Shown here: piece by piece, positions 16,926-26,989 of the stretch | How the letters are laid out: each line of letters opens with the position of its first letter | How positions within the stretch are numbered: the first letter of the stretch is position 1 | Origin: Gammaproteobacteria bacterium | GTDB taxonomy: Bacteria > Pseudomonadota > Gammaproteobacteria > SZUA-152 | NCBI GenBank assembly: GCA_021647705.1 | Contig: JAKIUF010000008.1 | Location: 1 to 64,000, forward strand | Length of the DNA: 64,000 nt | Reading direction: 5' to 3' | Position numbers and translations under genes: made by a program | Notes under the pieces: model-generated | Database searches by the model: none | What the model saw: only the letters and a program-made list of their open reading frames with translations | Told to the model about the DNA's origin: nothing

Positions 16926-19484
16926 TTAGAGCCAGATCATGTACCCGGTTTCAAAAGGATGCGTTTGCAAGACATGGTGCGGATAAGCACGGATTTTATA
17001 ATGCTGCAAACCGGACAATACTGGCTCCAGGTCCAAGATAAAAGTTTGTTGTTTATCAACTTTTTCGCCATCAGCTTGTAACGGAATACGCATTTGCACA
17101 ATGAGTTCTTCATGGACCGTGGTCGTACCCATCAGGCATTCCACCACAATATCGCTGGATTCCAGCCCATCCAGATAAACACTGACCTGAATTTTCAGAG
17201 TTTCACCATACATGAGTTGTTCCGGGGCTGTATCGATGCGCTGCATACTGACCTGAGACCAGCGCTCGCTGATTTTCTGTTTCCAGGCGGCCAGCTCCCT
17301 CGCCGGATTGGCCTGGTCCTTTTTCAGCTTGCGATGTTGCTGGCTGGCCGGGGCATAAAACTTTTCCACATAATCCATCACCATGCGCTGTGAGTTAAAA
17401 TGCGGCAAAATGGATTTCATGGAGTTTTTTGACAACCGCACCCATTCTTCCGAATACCCAAAACCATTACGCGCGTAATAAGTGGGGATGATGTCACGCT
17501 CCAGAATGTCCAGCAGCGCCTCCCCTTCTTCACGATTGCGGAACTCCGCATCGTAATCTTCACCGTGAGGAACAATCCCCCAGCCGTTGTCACCGTTGTA
17601 CCCTTCACCCCACCAGCCATCCAGCACACTGAGATTAAGCACGCCATTGAGCCCGGCTTTTTCGCCGGAGGTGCCGCTGGCTTCCATGGGATACTCCGGG
17701 TTATTGACCCAGACATCCACGCCGCTCACCAGTTTTCGGGCCAGTGCCAGATCATAGCCTTCCAGCAAAATAATTTTTCCCTCAAACTCCGGGCGGCGGG
17801 AAAAGTGATGAATAGCGCGAATCAGCTCCTGACCAGGATGGTCGTTTGGATGCGCCTTGCCAGCAAACAAAATGACTACCGGACGATCCGGGTTGTTGAG
17901 CAACCGCGCCAGACGCTCGGGATCGGAAAACAAAAGGGTCGCTCGTTTATAAGTGGCAAAACGCCGGGCAAAACCCAGGGTCAGAATATCGGTTTGATGT
18001 TCCGAGATATTGCTGGTCAGGCGCTGGATATGAAATTCACCACAACCATTACGCTCCAGTTGCAAAGTGACGCGCTCACGCACATCACTGAACAAGCGTG
18101 ATTTCAGCGTCTGACGAATACTCCAGTAAGACTGATCCGGTATTTCATCAATACGCTGCCAATAGTCTCCATTCAGCTGCTCATTGCGCCAGCTGCGATC
18201 AAAAGTCATATCAAACAGGTTGATCCATTCACGCGCCAGAAAAGTCGCCAGATGGACACCGTTGGTAACATACTGAACAGGGTTTTCCGTATGAGGAATT
18301 TGTGGCCAGACGTAACCTTCATTTTGAGAAGCCACTGTGCCATGAATACGGCTGACGCCGTTATGAAAACGTGAACCACGCAAGGCAAGCGCCGTCATAT
18401 TAAAACCGCCCGGATTATCTGGACTGGCACCCAGCGCGAGGATGCGATCCAGTTCTACATGCAAATCATTCACGAAGTTTTTGAAGTAACTGCTGAATTG
18501 ATGATGATCAAAAATATCATGACCCGCCGGTACGGGCGTATGCGTAGTGAAAACGGTGTTTGCTGCCACCAATTCCAAGGCTGAACTGAAATCCATAGCA
18601 TCCAGAGTATGTTCGCGACAGCGCTCCAGAATCTGGAAAGCCGCATGTCCTTCGTTGATATGCCAGACTGTCGGTTTCAGACCCAACGCACGCAAAGCAC
18701 GCACCCCACCAATGCCCAGCACAATTTCCTGCTGAATACGGGTATTGATATCACCGCCATACAGCTGACGGGTAATCAATCGATCCTCTTCTTCATTTCC
18801 TGCCACATCACTGTCCAGCAAATAGAGAGTAATATGGCCAGCCTTGGCTTCCCAGACCTTCAGTTCCAGCATACGCCCTGGCAGCTTGACCTGCACATGC
18901 AACTCCCTGCCCTCGCTGTCCTTTGCTGGCATGATAGGCAGATCATCAAAATTGGCCGGGGTGTAATGGGCAATCTGGTTGCCCTGACCATCAATGGTCT
19001 GATTAAAATAACCCTGGCGATAAAGCAAACCGACTGCGACAAAGGGCAGTCCGAGATCACTGGCTGCCTTGCAGTGGTCTCCCGCCAGTATGCCCAGCCC
19101 TCCCGAATAAATCGGTACACTTTCATGCAAGCCGAATTCAGCACAAAAATAGGCGATCAGGTCCTGTTTATCGTCCAATAGACTCGACACGCTGGGATGG
19201 CGGTTTTTCTGGTGATAAATGTCATAAGCAGACAAAGCACGCTCGTAATCTTCCATAAAAATACGATCTTCTGCCACTTTCTCCAGCCGCTCCTGGGAAA
19301 TGCGACGCATGAAGACTTTGGGACTGTGCCGACACTCCTCCCAGAGCGTCGAATCCAGGTGATAAAACAATCCGCGAACCTGACGGTCCCAACTGTACAA
19401 CAGATCATTCGCCAATTCGTTGAGACGATTCAGACGTTCCGGAACGTGGGGTTGAACCTCAAGTGAAAAACGTTTTCCTGCCAT
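16926..19484 (-). CDS. glgP: Alpha-glucan phosphorylase (thermostable/DUF3417 type)
   Basis: An 852-residue PLP enzyme that releases glucose-1-phosphate from glycogen or maltodextrins. The N-terminal region (LNELANDLLYSWDRQVRGLF) is the DUF3417 extension of this subfamily. Further marks are FCAEFGLHESVPIYSGGLGI, the histidine-containing HINEGHAAF, and the PLP-lysine region SGTSGEKAGLNGV. The common form is SGTSGMKA; here Met is Glu, but the Lys is kept. No other glycogen gene is nearby. Confidence 0.94.
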   Translation of the reverse strand: MAGKRFSLEVQPHVPERLNRLNELANDLLYSWDRQVRGLFYHLDSTLWEECRHSPKVFMRRISQERLEKVAEDRIFMEDYERALSAYDIYHQKNRHPSVSSLLDDKQDLIAYFCAEFGLHESVPIYSGGLGILAGDHCKAASDLGLPFVAVGLLYRQGYFNQTIDGQGNQIAHYTPANFDDLPIMPAKDSEGRELHVQVKLPGRMLELKVWEAKAGHITLYLLDSDVAGNEEEDRLITRQLYGGDINTRIQQEIVLGIGGVRALRALGLKPTVWHINEGHAAFQILERCREHTLDAMDFSSALELVAANTVFTTHTPVPAGHDIFDHHQFSSYFKNFVNDLHVELDRILALGASPDNPGGFNMTALALRGSRFHNGVSRIHGTVASQNEGYVWPQIPHTENPVQYVTNGVHLATFLAREWINLFDMTFDRSWRNEQLNGDYWQRIDEIPDQSYWSIRQTLKSRLFSDVRERVTLQLERNGCGEFHIQRLTSNISEHQTDILTLGFARRFATYKRATLLFSDPERLARLLNNPDRPVVILFAGKAHPNDHPGQELIRAIHHFSRRPEFEGKIILLEGYDLALARKLVSGVDVWVNNPEYPMEASGTSGEKAGLNGVLNLSVLDGWWGEGYNGDNGWGIVPHGEDYDAEFRNREEGEALLDILERDIIPTYYARNGFGYSEEWVRLSKNSMKSILPHFNSQRMVMDYVEKFYAPASQQHRKLKKDQANPARELAAWKQKISERWSQVSMQRIDTAPEQLMYGETLKIQVSVYLDGLESSDIVVECLMGTTTVHEELIVQMRIPLQADGEKVDKQQTFILDLEPVLSGLQHYKIRAYPHHVLQTHPFETGYMIWL

Positions 19485-19639
19485 AGAGTCACCCGTTGGT
19501 TGTTGACCGTAACCCGGCCTGTAGTTTGTACACCATTAATCGCCAGAGTATGGCGCGCGTGACCCATTATAGGAAATCTCACCCGTTCTGGATGGAAAAA
19601 TTATCAAATTACCTTACTTTTGCTGCAATTACTCAGCCT

Positions 19640-19842
19640 GATTTTTTAAATATACATCAGATCAATGCCCACATAACCGGCACCTTTGAGAACATTTGAG
19701 AGTTTGGTGATTTCGTTATAGTTTTTGGCAAACCCCGGTACGCCGGTGACTTTTCCGGGCTATTGTTTCCACAGGTGCAGGATGCTTTTGGTGTTGAGGC
19801 CGAAATCTCTTTTGAGGGTTTTCCATTCACAGGACCCGACAA
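19640..19842 (-). pseudogene. Decayed fragment of the glycine-zipper toxin-like gene
   Basis: One minus frame reads GLNTKSILHLWKQ, then a TAG stop, then PGKVTGVPGFAKNYNEITK and LKGAGYVGIDL. This closely matches the middle of the protein at 20234-21262 (GLNTKSILHQWKQQPGKVTS and onward). The rest of the gene is missing. It lies just after the small membrane gene, as expected of a duplicated cassette that has decayed. Confidence 0.85.
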
Positions 19843-19864
19843 AGTGCTGAAATGTTTTTTTCAA

Positions 19865-20227
19865 TTACTCAATACCTGCATACTTTCTAAATACCCCGGC
19901 AAGAATCATCATTAAAACACCAAAGATCATCAGTAAAAAAACTGCGATAAATGGCCAGCGAAAGCGTTTATCGAAATGTTCAATCTTCCCTTCAAGACCG
20001 CTTCTTTTTGCGCTCCATTTCCACAGAAAAGCACCACCATAGCTAGGCACACGAAGTCCAAGTGCAAAGATACTGTCATTCGGAAATTCAAACCCGTAAA
20101 CGACCTTATCAATTTCTTTAATGCGGGTGCGGCCAATGTAGAACATCAGTGCAATCATTAAAAATATTAATATCACACCTAGAAAAAAAAGAATCAAGAA
20201 TATTAGTTCTAACGTTTCTCTTTCCAT
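19865..20227 (-). CDS. Small membrane protein, candidate immunity partner
   Basis: The 120 residues have an N-terminal hydrophobic segment (about 8-31) and a second near the C-terminus (FIAVFLLMIFGVLMMILAGV), with a basic soluble stretch between them. No family was recognised. It starts 7 bp after the stop of the putative toxin gene, on the same strand, and a decayed toxin copy follows it. A membrane immunity protein fits a partner that acts on membranes. This is inference from context only. Confidence 0.6.
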   Translation of the reverse strand: MERETLELIFLILFFLGVILIFLMIALMFYIGRTRIKEIDKVVYGFEFPNDSIFALGLRVPSYGGAFLWKWSAKRSGLEGKIEHFDKRFRWPFIAVFLLMIFGVLMMILAGVFRKYAGIE

Positions 20228-20233
20228 CAGATT

Positions 20234-21262
20234 TCACTGATATATTTTTTCATACAATGCTTCACCGCCATGTTTCCCAAGATCACCAAAAAACTCACCT
20301 CCCGCATACCCCCCTGCTATCCCTGCCACAATGCCGCACCACAACAAACTGGTACCTCCTGATGGTAGACTGAGAAGCAGGCTGCAAGTAGCATACCCCG
20401 CAACAGCACCACTGCCTGCACCACCGCCAATACTCCCAACTAACCGTCCACCCTCACCTGCGGCGGTTTTGCCACACGACAAATCCGCACCGATGGTACA
20501 GGCTTCGTGGATTTTGATGCCGCTTTGCCCTACGTTCAGACCAATACCCACATAACCGGCACCTTTGAGAACACCGGAGAGTTTCGCAACTTCATCATAA
20601 TTTTTGGCAAACCCCGGCACGCTGGTGACTTTACCGGGCTGTTGTTTCCACTGGTGCAGGATACTTTTGGTGTTGAGACCGAGGCTGTTTTTAATGCGTG
20701 CCTGATCCAGGGTATACCCCATGCGTGCGCTGCCGATAAAACTGTTCAGGGTGCTGTCAAGCCGCATAAACAGTTGTTTTCGGAACTGGAAAAAGTCCGT
20801 TGACCCGAGCTTTCCCGTGGCATTGTAGGTTTGTACGTATACATTCTCTATCTGCTGTAAAATATGCTTGATACGGCTCACATGATGACCAAAATACACC
20901 AGTGTTGCACCATAACCATTGCTGCCTGCACTGGCGATATTGCTAAGCAATTGGTAGTTGTCTGCCATAATCTTTCTGTCGGCTTCAGTGAGTTCTGCCA
21001 GCTTTTGATCCACCAGGGCGGCAGCATCCATCAAGTCGGCTTCGAAGCGGCTGCACTGTTGACTGTTCGGGGGTGTGACAATAATTAACTGGCCAGCTTC
21101 TACCTGGCCATTTTTCAAGTGACTGTTGATGGCCTTGAAATGTTCAACCGCCAGCGCCGAGGGGCTGGTGTAAAGCGAGTTTATCAGTGTATCAACGGTC
21201 TGTGATTTTTCCGCAAAATGGTAATATATTTCGTCGGGAATGGCACTGGCTGAAGCGGTCAT
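20234..21262 (-). CDS. Putative glycine-zipper membrane-active toxin/effector
   Basis: The 342 residues start at ATG 21262 after AAGGAAA; the frame is open to 21379. The N-terminal part contains LKNGQVEAGQLIIVT, which resembles the LysM-like piece of a family of predicted secreted effectors. A helical middle follows. The C-terminal third is Gly/Ala-rich and hydrophobic (GSIGGGAGSGAVAGYATC, GIVAGIAGGYAGGEFFG), a glycine-zipper pattern seen in pore-forming toxins and T6SS effectors. There is no signal peptide and no secretion gene nearby. The small membrane gene downstream may give immunity. The function is inferred. Confidence 0.6.
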   Translation of the reverse strand: MTASASAIPDEIYYHFAEKSQTVDTLINSLYTSPSALAVEHFKAINSHLKNGQVEAGQLIIVTPPNSQQCSRFEADLMDAAALVDQKLAELTEADRKIMADNYQLLSNIASAGSNGYGATLVYFGHHVSRIKHILQQIENVYVQTYNATGKLGSTDFFQFRKQLFMRLDSTLNSFIGSARMGYTLDQARIKNSLGLNTKSILHQWKQQPGKVTSVPGFAKNYDEVAKLSGVLKGAGYVGIGLNVGQSGIKIHEACTIGADLSCGKTAAGEGGRLVGSIGGGAGSGAVAGYATCSLLLSLPSGGTSLLWCGIVAGIAGGYAGGEFFGDLGKHGGEALYEKIYQ

Positions 21263-21394
21263 GGCGGTTTCCTTCGTCGTGGTTTGGGTGCGAGCAGTAT
21301 AAATCCCCTTTTTCCCGGAATCCACTGTCTCCAAATAACCCGCCCTCTGCGCGCGCTGCACTGATCGCCGAAAAAACACAAAGTTGATTCTTTT

Positions 21395-21460
21395 CTTTGC
21401 AACCTTTGCGTTTGTAACACGTCATTTGTCATCGCCACGACAACACAGCCTTCTGAGGTA
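21395..21460. repeat. 225-bp element family, right-half fragment
   Basis: The run from CTTTGCAACCTTTGCGTTTG through the CCACGACAACACAGCCTTCT segment parallels the right flank of copy 1. The left half and palindrome are absent. Confidence 0.6.
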
Positions 21461-21564
21461 CTGTGAGGTACTTACCAGGGAGGCGAACGCCTGAATTCCG
21501 GAAAAACTACGGAATGCGTGTATTTTCCAGCATTGAAGGACTCAAATTTCTGGTAAATAAGGAA

Positions 21565-21598
21565 CAAAAAAAAGCACTCCGATAACTCGTGAGTGCTT
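21565..21598 (-). terminator. Intrinsic terminator after tRNA-Val
   Basis: On the minus strand AAGCACTC pairs with GAGTGCTT across an 11-base loop, and a run of T follows. It lies 20 bases after the CCA end of the tRNA. Confidence 0.85.
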
Positions 21599-21618
21599 AA
21601 AAACCCATCAAAATAAAA

Positions 21619-21695
21619 TGGTAGGCGCGAGTGGATTCGAACCACCGACCCCCACCATGTCAAGGTGGTGCTCTAACCAACTGAGCTACGCGCCT
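21619..21695 (-). tRNA. tRNA-Val (GAC)
   Basis: It is 77 bases with an encoded CCA. The acceptor stem is AGGCGCG/CGCGCCT, the D arm contains TAGCTCAGTTGGT, and the anticodon loop TTGACAT sits on a CCACC/GGTGG stem. The T arm is GGTTCGAATCC. The anticodon GAC reads valine codons GUC and GUU. Confidence 0.97.
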
Positions 21696-21708
21696 GCGAA
21701 GGTCGCAC

Positions 21709-21738
21709 ACTTTACCCGAAAGCGGGTGGCAATGACAA
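21709..21738 (-). promoter_or_regulatory. Probable promoter of tRNA-Val
   Basis: A -35 TTGTCA at 21733-21738 and a -10 TAAAGT at 21709-21714 are 18 bp apart on the minus strand. They lie between the uvrB stop and the tRNA, at a suitable distance. Confidence 0.55.
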
Positions 21739-21754
21739 GTGCCTGTTGAACGAA

Positions 21755-23785
21755 TCAGGTCGAACTTGTTATACCCATGGCGTTATCTTGAATATGGGCA
21801 ATTTGATCACGTACCCGCGCAGCGTCTTCAAATTCCAGATCTTGCGCATGTTGAAACATCTTCTTTTCCAGCTCCGCAATGCGCTTCGCCAGTTGCGCAG
21901 GCGACATAGCGGCATATTCAGCCATTTCATCAGCCACCCTGGCAAACTCACCTGGCTTGAGTCTGTTGTAGCCTTTGCCACTGCTTCTGCCGCCTTCCAT
22001 CACATCGGCAACCTGTTTGCGGATGGTGGTGGGTGTGATGCCGTGTTCTGTGTTGTGGGCTTTTTGTTTTTCGCGGCGTTGCTTGGTGACATCGATGGTT
22101 TTTTGCATGGATTTGGTGATGCGGTCGCCGTAGAGAATCGCTTTGCCGGATACGTTGCGCGCGGCGCGGCCGATGGTTTGAATCAGTGAACGCTCGGAAC
22201 GCAGGAAACCTTCTTTGTCGGCATCGAGTATGGCGACCAGAGATACCTCGGGAATATCCAGTCCTTCGCGCAGCAGGTTGATGCCCACCAGTACATCAAA
22301 CTCCCCCAGGCGCAGGTCACGGATAATTTCCATGCGCTCCACGGTTTCGATGTCCGAGTGCATGTAACGCACGCGCACATCATGATCACCCAGATAGTCG
22401 GTAAGATCTTCAGCCATGCGCTTGGTAAGTGTGGTGACCAGCACACGCTCGTTCACCGCCGTGCGTTTGTGAATTTCTGATAGCAAGTCATCCACTTGTG
22501 TGGTGGCCGGGCGCACTTCAATCACCGGGTCCAGCAGACCCGTAGGACGCACCACCTGTTCGATAACTGCACCGGAATGTTCGGCTTCGTAAACAGCGGG
22601 TGTCGCTGACACAAAAATGGTTTGCGGCATCATGCGTTCAAATTCATCAAAACGCAGTGGCCGGTTGTCCAGGGCTGACGGCAGGCGAAATCCGTATTGC
22701 ACCAGATTTTCCTTGCGCGCGCGATCACCTTTGTACATGCCGCCTATTTGCGGCACGGTGACGTGGGATTCGTCCAGAATCAGCAAAGCCTCTTTGGGCA
22801 AATAGTCGATGAGCGTTGGAGGCGGGTCACCCGCCTCGCGTCCTGACAAGTAGCGCGAGTAGTTTTCCACCCCTGAGCAGTACCCGAGTTCCAGCATCAT
22901 TTCGATATCGTATTTAACACGCTGTTCCAGACGCTGTGCCTCCACCAGTTTGCTTTCTTCGTAAAAATAAGCGAGACGCTTTGGCAGTTCGAGTTTGATT
23001 TGTTCCACTGCATGCAGCACCGTGGCACGCGGCGTGGCATAGTGGGTTTTGGGATGAATGGTCACCCGTGGCACACGTTGCAGCACTTCGCCAGTGAGCG
23101 GATCAAAATAGGCAATATTGTCTATTTCATCGTCAAACAATTCCACACGCACTGCTTCCCGGTCGGAGTCCGCAGGAAAGATATCGATGACATCGCCACG
23201 CACCCGGTAAGTACCCCGGTGCAACTCCACGTCATTGCGTTTGTATTGCAGCTCGGCCAGTCGTCGCAGAATGTTGCGCTGGTCGATGGTCTCGCCACGC
23301 GACAAATGCAACAGCATTTTCATGTACGACTCGGGATCACCCAAACCGTAAATGGCCGACACTGTGGCGACAATGATGACGTCCTTACGTTCCAGCAACG
23401 CCTTGGTCGCAGACAAACGCATCTGCTCGATGTGTTCGTTCACTGAGGCATCTTTTTCGATGAAGGTGTCCGAAGACGGCACGTAGGCTTCAGGCTGATA
23501 ATAGTCGTAATAAGAAACAAAATATTCCACCGCATTGTGTGGAAAAAAATCTTTCATTTCACCGTAAAGCTGGGCCGCCAGCGTTTTGTTGGGAGCCATA
23601 ACCAGCGCCGGACGCTGCACGGCCTGAATGACATTAGCGATGGTGAAGGTTTTGCCGGAGCCGGTGACGCCCAACAGGGTCTGCCCTGCTTCACCTGCTT
23701 CAATTCCCTCGATGAGCGATTTAATCGCTGAGGGTTGATCGCCAGCAGGTTCAAATTCCGACTCCAGTTCAAATCTTTTTGTCAT
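21755..23785 (-). CDS. uvrB: Excinuclease ABC subunit B
   Basis: The helicase-like damage-verification subunit of nucleotide excision repair. The 676 residues from ATG 23785 ([20 protein letters not shown]) match the family length; the upstream 16 codons are not typical. Walker A is GVTGSGKTF, and the beta-hairpin [12 protein letters not shown] and DESHVTVPQ (helicase motif II) are visible. Helicase motifs lie in the C-terminal half, and the terminal UVR coiled coil ([20 protein letters not shown]) binds UvrC. Confidence 0.97.
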   Translation of the reverse strand: MTKRFELESEFEPAGDQPSAIKSLIEGIEAGEAGQTLLGVTGSGKTFTIANVIQAVQRPALVMAPNKTLAAQLYGEMKDFFPHNAVEYFVSYYDYYQPEAYVPSSDTFIEKDASVNEHIEQMRLSATKALLERKDVIIVATVSAIYGLGDPESYMKMLLHLSRGETIDQRNILRRLAELQYKRNDVELHRGTYRVRGDVIDIFPADSDREAVRVELFDDEIDNIAYFDPLTGEVLQRVPRVTIHPKTHYATPRATVLHAVEQIKLELPKRLAYFYEESKLVEAQRLEQRVKYDIEMMLELGYCSGVENYSRYLSGREAGDPPPTLIDYLPKEALLILDESHVTVPQIGGMYKGDRARKENLVQYGFRLPSALDNRPLRFDEFERMMPQTIFVSATPAVYEAEHSGAVIEQVVRPTGLLDPVIEVRPATTQVDDLLSEIHKRTAVNERVLVTTLTKRMAEDLTDYLGDHDVRVRYMHSDIETVERMEIIRDLRLGEFDVLVGINLLREGLDIPEVSLVAILDADKEGFLRSERSLIQTIGRAARNVSGKAILYGDRITKSMQKTIDVTKQRREKQKAHNTEHGITPTTIRKQVADVMEGGRSSGKGYNRLKPGEFARVADEMAEYAAMSPAQLAKRIAELEKKMFQHAQDLEFEDAARVRDQIAHIQDNAMGITSST

Positions 23786-23865
23786 ACTCTTTCGTGCGCC
23801 AAGTCCAATCGAGTATATTACCCTAATAACCACTTACCATGCATTTAACATTTGAGGAACTTCGT

Positions 23866-25062
23866 TTGAGCAAACTATCGTCTGAACAGCTGTCCCGCCG
23901 AGTGCAAAACATCAAACCCTCGCCGACACTGGCCGTTACCGCGCGCGCTAAAGCGCTCAAGGCAGCGGGAGAAGATGTCATTGCTCTCGGTGTGGGTGAG
24001 CCCGATTTCGACACCCCGGAACATATCAAACAAGCGGCCATTGCGGCCATTAATGCCGGGGATACCAAATACACAGCGGTAGATGGCACACCGGAACTGA
24101 AAGCCGCAGTGGCTCGCAAATTCACGCGCGACAATCAGCTGACCTACACCATGGAAGAAATTCTGGTGTCCTGCGGCGGTAAACACAGTTTTTTTAATCT
24201 GACCCAGGCGCTGCTCAATGCAGGAGACGAAGTCATCATCCCTGCACCGTACTGGGTCTCATATCCGGATATGGTGGCCTTGGCCGAAGGTGTGCCGGTC
24301 ATCGTTGCAGCGGACATCGAAGCCGGATTCAAAATCACGCCAGCGCAATTATCAGCAGCGATCACACCCAAAACTCGCATGGTGGTCATCAATAGTCCCT
24401 CGAACCCAACAGGCGTGAGCTACAGTCAGGACGAACTTAAAGCATTGGGGGCGGTACTGACTCAGCATGAAAACATCATCGTCGTCACTGATGATATCTA
24501 TGAACACATCAGCCTCACTGGCGAGCCCTTTGCCAATATTGTCACCCTGTGCCCAGCACTGTTTGAGCGCTCGGTGGTACTCAACGGCGTCTCCAAAGCC
24601 TATTCCATGACCGGCTGGCGTATCGGCTATGCCGGTGGTCCCGCATGGCTGATCAGCGCCATGAAAAAAATCCAGTCGCAAAGCACCTCCAACCCGGCGT
24701 CCATTTCACAAGCCGCAGCGCTGGCAGCACTGGAAGGTGACCAGACCTGCATTCAGGCCATGCTCACCACCTTCCGCAAACGCCATGATTATGTACTGGA
24801 TCGGCTCAATGCCATGAAAGGCATTCAGTGCCTGCCTGCGCAAGGCGCATTTTACAGCTTCTTCAATTGCCAGGAAGCCATTGCCACACTCGGCCTAGCT
24901 GACGATATAGCCTTCGCTGAACACCTCATCAGCAAATCCGGTGTAGCATTGATCCCCGGCTCGGCCTTTGGAGCGCCAGGTTATATGCGACTGTCATTTG
25001 CCACCAGTATGGAAAACTTGACCCGGGCACTGGATCGCATTGAATCCGTCGTTAATATTTAA
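23866..25062 (+). CDS. Aspartate aminotransferase, class I PLP enzyme
   Basis: A 398-residue transaminase. The PLP lysine lies in NGVSKAYSMTGWRIGY; VGEPDFDTPEH near the N-terminus and SNPTGVSYS are characteristic of the AspC Ib group (aspartate/prephenate type). TTG 23866 is the preferred start because TGAGGA lies seven bases before it; ATG 23839 has no ribosome site and would add nine residues. It is divergent from uvrB. Confidence 0.92.
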   Translation: MSKLSSEQLSRRVQNIKPSPTLAVTARAKALKAAGEDVIALGVGEPDFDTPEHIKQAAIAAINAGDTKYTAVDGTPELKAAVARKFTRDNQLTYTMEEILVSCGGKHSFFNLTQALLNAGDEVIIPAPYWVSYPDMVALAEGVPVIVAADIEAGFKITPAQLSAAITPKTRMVVINSPSNPTGVSYSQDELKALGAVLTQHENIIVVTDDIYEHISLTGEPFANIVTLCPALFERSVVLNGVSKAYSMTGWRIGYAGGPAWLISAMKKIQSQSTSNPASISQAAALAALEGDQTCIQAMLTTFRKRHDYVLDRLNAMKGIQCLPAQGAFYSFFNCQEAIATLGLADDIAFAEHLISKSGVALIPGSAFGAPGYMRLSFATSMENLTRALDRIESVVNI

Positions 25063-25132
25063 GCAAAGTCGTGCTTGCAGGATTTAGGTGACAGGACACC
25101 ACTTAATAATTCTGAAAAAGGTGCAACATCTA

Positions 25133-25161
25133 TTGACCGACACCTGACTCACGGTTAACAT
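25133..25161 (+). promoter_or_regulatory. Promoter of tRNA-Asn
   Basis: TTGACC at 25133-25138 and TAACAT at 25156-25161 are separated by 17 bp. A GC-rich discriminator (GCCCCGC) follows, as is usual for stringently controlled stable RNA genes. Confidence 0.65.
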
Positions 25162-25182
25162 ACGCCCCGCTTGATTTGCTGT

Positions 25183-25258
25183 TCCCCAGTAGCTCAGTTG
25201 GTAGAGCAGCTGACTGTTAATCAGCCTGTCCCTGGTTCGAGTCCGGGCTGGGGAGCCA
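25183..25258 (+). tRNA. tRNA-Asn (GTT)
   Basis: It is 76 bases with an encoded CCA. The acceptor is TCCCCAG/CTGGGGA, the D arm is TAGCTCAGTTGGTAGAGCA, the anticodon loop is CTGTTAA, and the T arm contains GGTTCGAGTCC. The anticodon GTT reads asparagine. Confidence 0.97.
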
Positions 25259-25808
25259 TATTTATTATTTCTTGCTGTGTCGTTGACACAGTATTTTCCC
25301 GGTATTGTCTACCCGTCAATTGTAAAATCTACTGGCCTTTTGCGGTTTTGTACAAAAAAACCCCGCTATGGGTGCGGGGTAGGTATTGGGTCGTCGTCGC
25401 CTTTTATTGTCATTTTTTATTCCCTCCGACGAACCGAAACACCGGACAGGGAATGCACTCTAGCATATCGTCAAGGCCATTTTGACGATATACCCAGTTT
25501 ATTACTCGTTTATTCGTATTGCGATACATACAATCAGCGATGCAATGGGCACAAACTGTAAAAACTTTCGACAGGTTGCGTATTTTTCCTGTCGTACTGT
25601 TACAGCTTCCTGTCTTTCTTATCTGTCTGTAGTACCCTAGCATGCCTGCTGTAGGACGCTGTATTTTTTAGTGTTATGGAAAACCTGAGTCTGTTAGTTA
25701 GCCCGTGCCAGATTAAAGACCGACACGGAAATGCCGCTTCAGTGAATACCACTTTCTTCAATTCAAGATAACTGTTGACCATATACTGCAACCCAAATTA
25801 TACCCGCG
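25259..25808. other. Gene-free stretch with an orphan minus-strand terminator
   Basis: There are 550 bases between tRNA-Asn and the Sel1 gene. The two minus ORFs (25410-25643 and 25600-25791) have no family likeness. A terminator hairpin at 25354-25380 faces the minus strand, so a short minus-strand RNA or lost gene is possible. Confidence 0.5.
25354..25380 (-). terminator. Intrinsic terminator without an obvious gene
   Basis: On the minus strand ACCCCGC pairs with GCGGGGT across a 7-base loop, and seven T follow. No credible minus-strand gene lies upstream of it in the next 430 bases. Confidence 0.6.
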
Positions 25809-26852
25809 ATGCCCTCTCACAATATTATCTGCTGTTCCCTCTGGCGTGTAACCTTCACTGTATTCGGTTTGCTATTTAATCAAATGGCCACAGCAAACAC
25901 AGACTCTTCAGCTGACATTGACCGCTCGGTAAATTCATATGAGGAAGAAGAATACTCGCCTTACGCCGTTGTCGATTTTTGCGATGAAGACGAATTTGAT
26001 GACGATGTATTACCAGAAAATATAATGGAAACGCTGTACAGCAATGCACGCATGGCCTTTATGTTCGGCCAATACGAGGTTGCCTTCAAAGCCTGGGAGC
26101 CATTGGCAGATGAGGGTTACGCCAAAGCCCAGGCAGCACTGGCCTGGATGTATCACACTGGCAATGGTGTAAAGCGCAATACGACAACAGCGGTTTCGTG
26201 GTATCGAAAGGCCGCAGACCAAGAGCATGCCATCGCGCAAAACAACTTGGCTGTAATGTATGAAAGTGGTCTGGGTACAAATATTAATCTAAAAGCGGCA
26301 GCCTTTTGGTATCAGGAATCCGCTAACTCCGGTTATTCTTTTGCACAATACAATATCGGAAGAATGTATGGGGAGGGTCTTGGCGTTAAGCAGGATAGTG
26401 AAGAAGCAAAATACTGGTGGCGTATCGCCTCACGTCAAGGCGTAAAAGAAGCCACAGAATCACTTGCGCTACTGGAAAACCGTCCTGTCATCCAGGAAGA
26501 AGTCACCAAAACCAGCCCCGCCGTTGCTCATGCGCCCTATCATAGCAATCCAGTGGCAAAAGGTCTGGCATGGATTGAAGGGCAGAAACGAAACCACTAC
26601 ACCATTCAACTCGCGCGCAGTAAAGATGCCGCCTGGATACTTAAACTAGCGGCTTCCGGACAGCTTGATCAGGTCATTGTGCAATTCAAATCCAAAGACA
26701 AAAAAGGTGAAGAGTGGATCAACTTGATCTATGGCAGCTTTTCCAGCTATCAGGCTGCGGAAAAAACACGCAAAACATTACCCGCTTCTTTTCGTAAGTG
26801 GTCACCCTGGCTACGCCGGTTTGGCGAAATTAACGCCATTTTGCTGAAATAA
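25809..26852 (+). CDS. Sel1-repeat protein with C-terminal SPOR-like domain
   Basis: The 347 residues have a signal peptide (to about MATA), an acidic linker, and three to four Sel1-like repeats (KAQAALAWMYHTGNGVKRN, IAQNNLAVMYESGLGTN, FAQYNIGRMYGEGLGVK). The C-terminal segment HYTIQLARSKDAAWILKL and the YGSFSSYQAAEKTRKTLP stretch resemble the SPOR domain that binds denuded peptidoglycan at division sites. It is likely a periplasmic scaffold. ATG 25809 has no strong ribosome site. Confidence 0.85.
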   Translation: MPSHNIICCSLWRVTFTVFGLLFNQMATANTDSSADIDRSVNSYEEEEYSPYAVVDFCDEDEFDDDVLPENIMETLYSNARMAFMFGQYEVAFKAWEPLADEGYAKAQAALAWMYHTGNGVKRNTTTAVSWYRKAADQEHAIAQNNLAVMYESGLGTNINLKAAAFWYQESANSGYSFAQYNIGRMYGEGLGVKQDSEEAKYWWRIASRQGVKEATESLALLENRPVIQEEVTKTSPAVAHAPYHSNPVAKGLAWIEGQKRNHYTIQLARSKDAAWILKLAASGQLDQVIVQFKSKDKKGEEWINLIYGSFSSYQAAEKTRKTLPASFRKWSPWLRRFGEINAILLK

Positions 26853-26989
26853 TTATCTTTCGACTTTTATAATTCTTCCATATTCACTAGAAAATCCAAC
26901 TGTAAGTGGCGAAAACTAATGACATTAGCATTTTTTATGCTTAACTGTGTGGGGTTAAATATAAAAATGCGTTATTGGGGAACGCTACA

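Noticed and set aside
20234-21262. Type VI secretion locus
   Set aside because: There is no VgrG, PAAR, Hcp or chaperone gene in the window; only the effector-like protein is suggestive.
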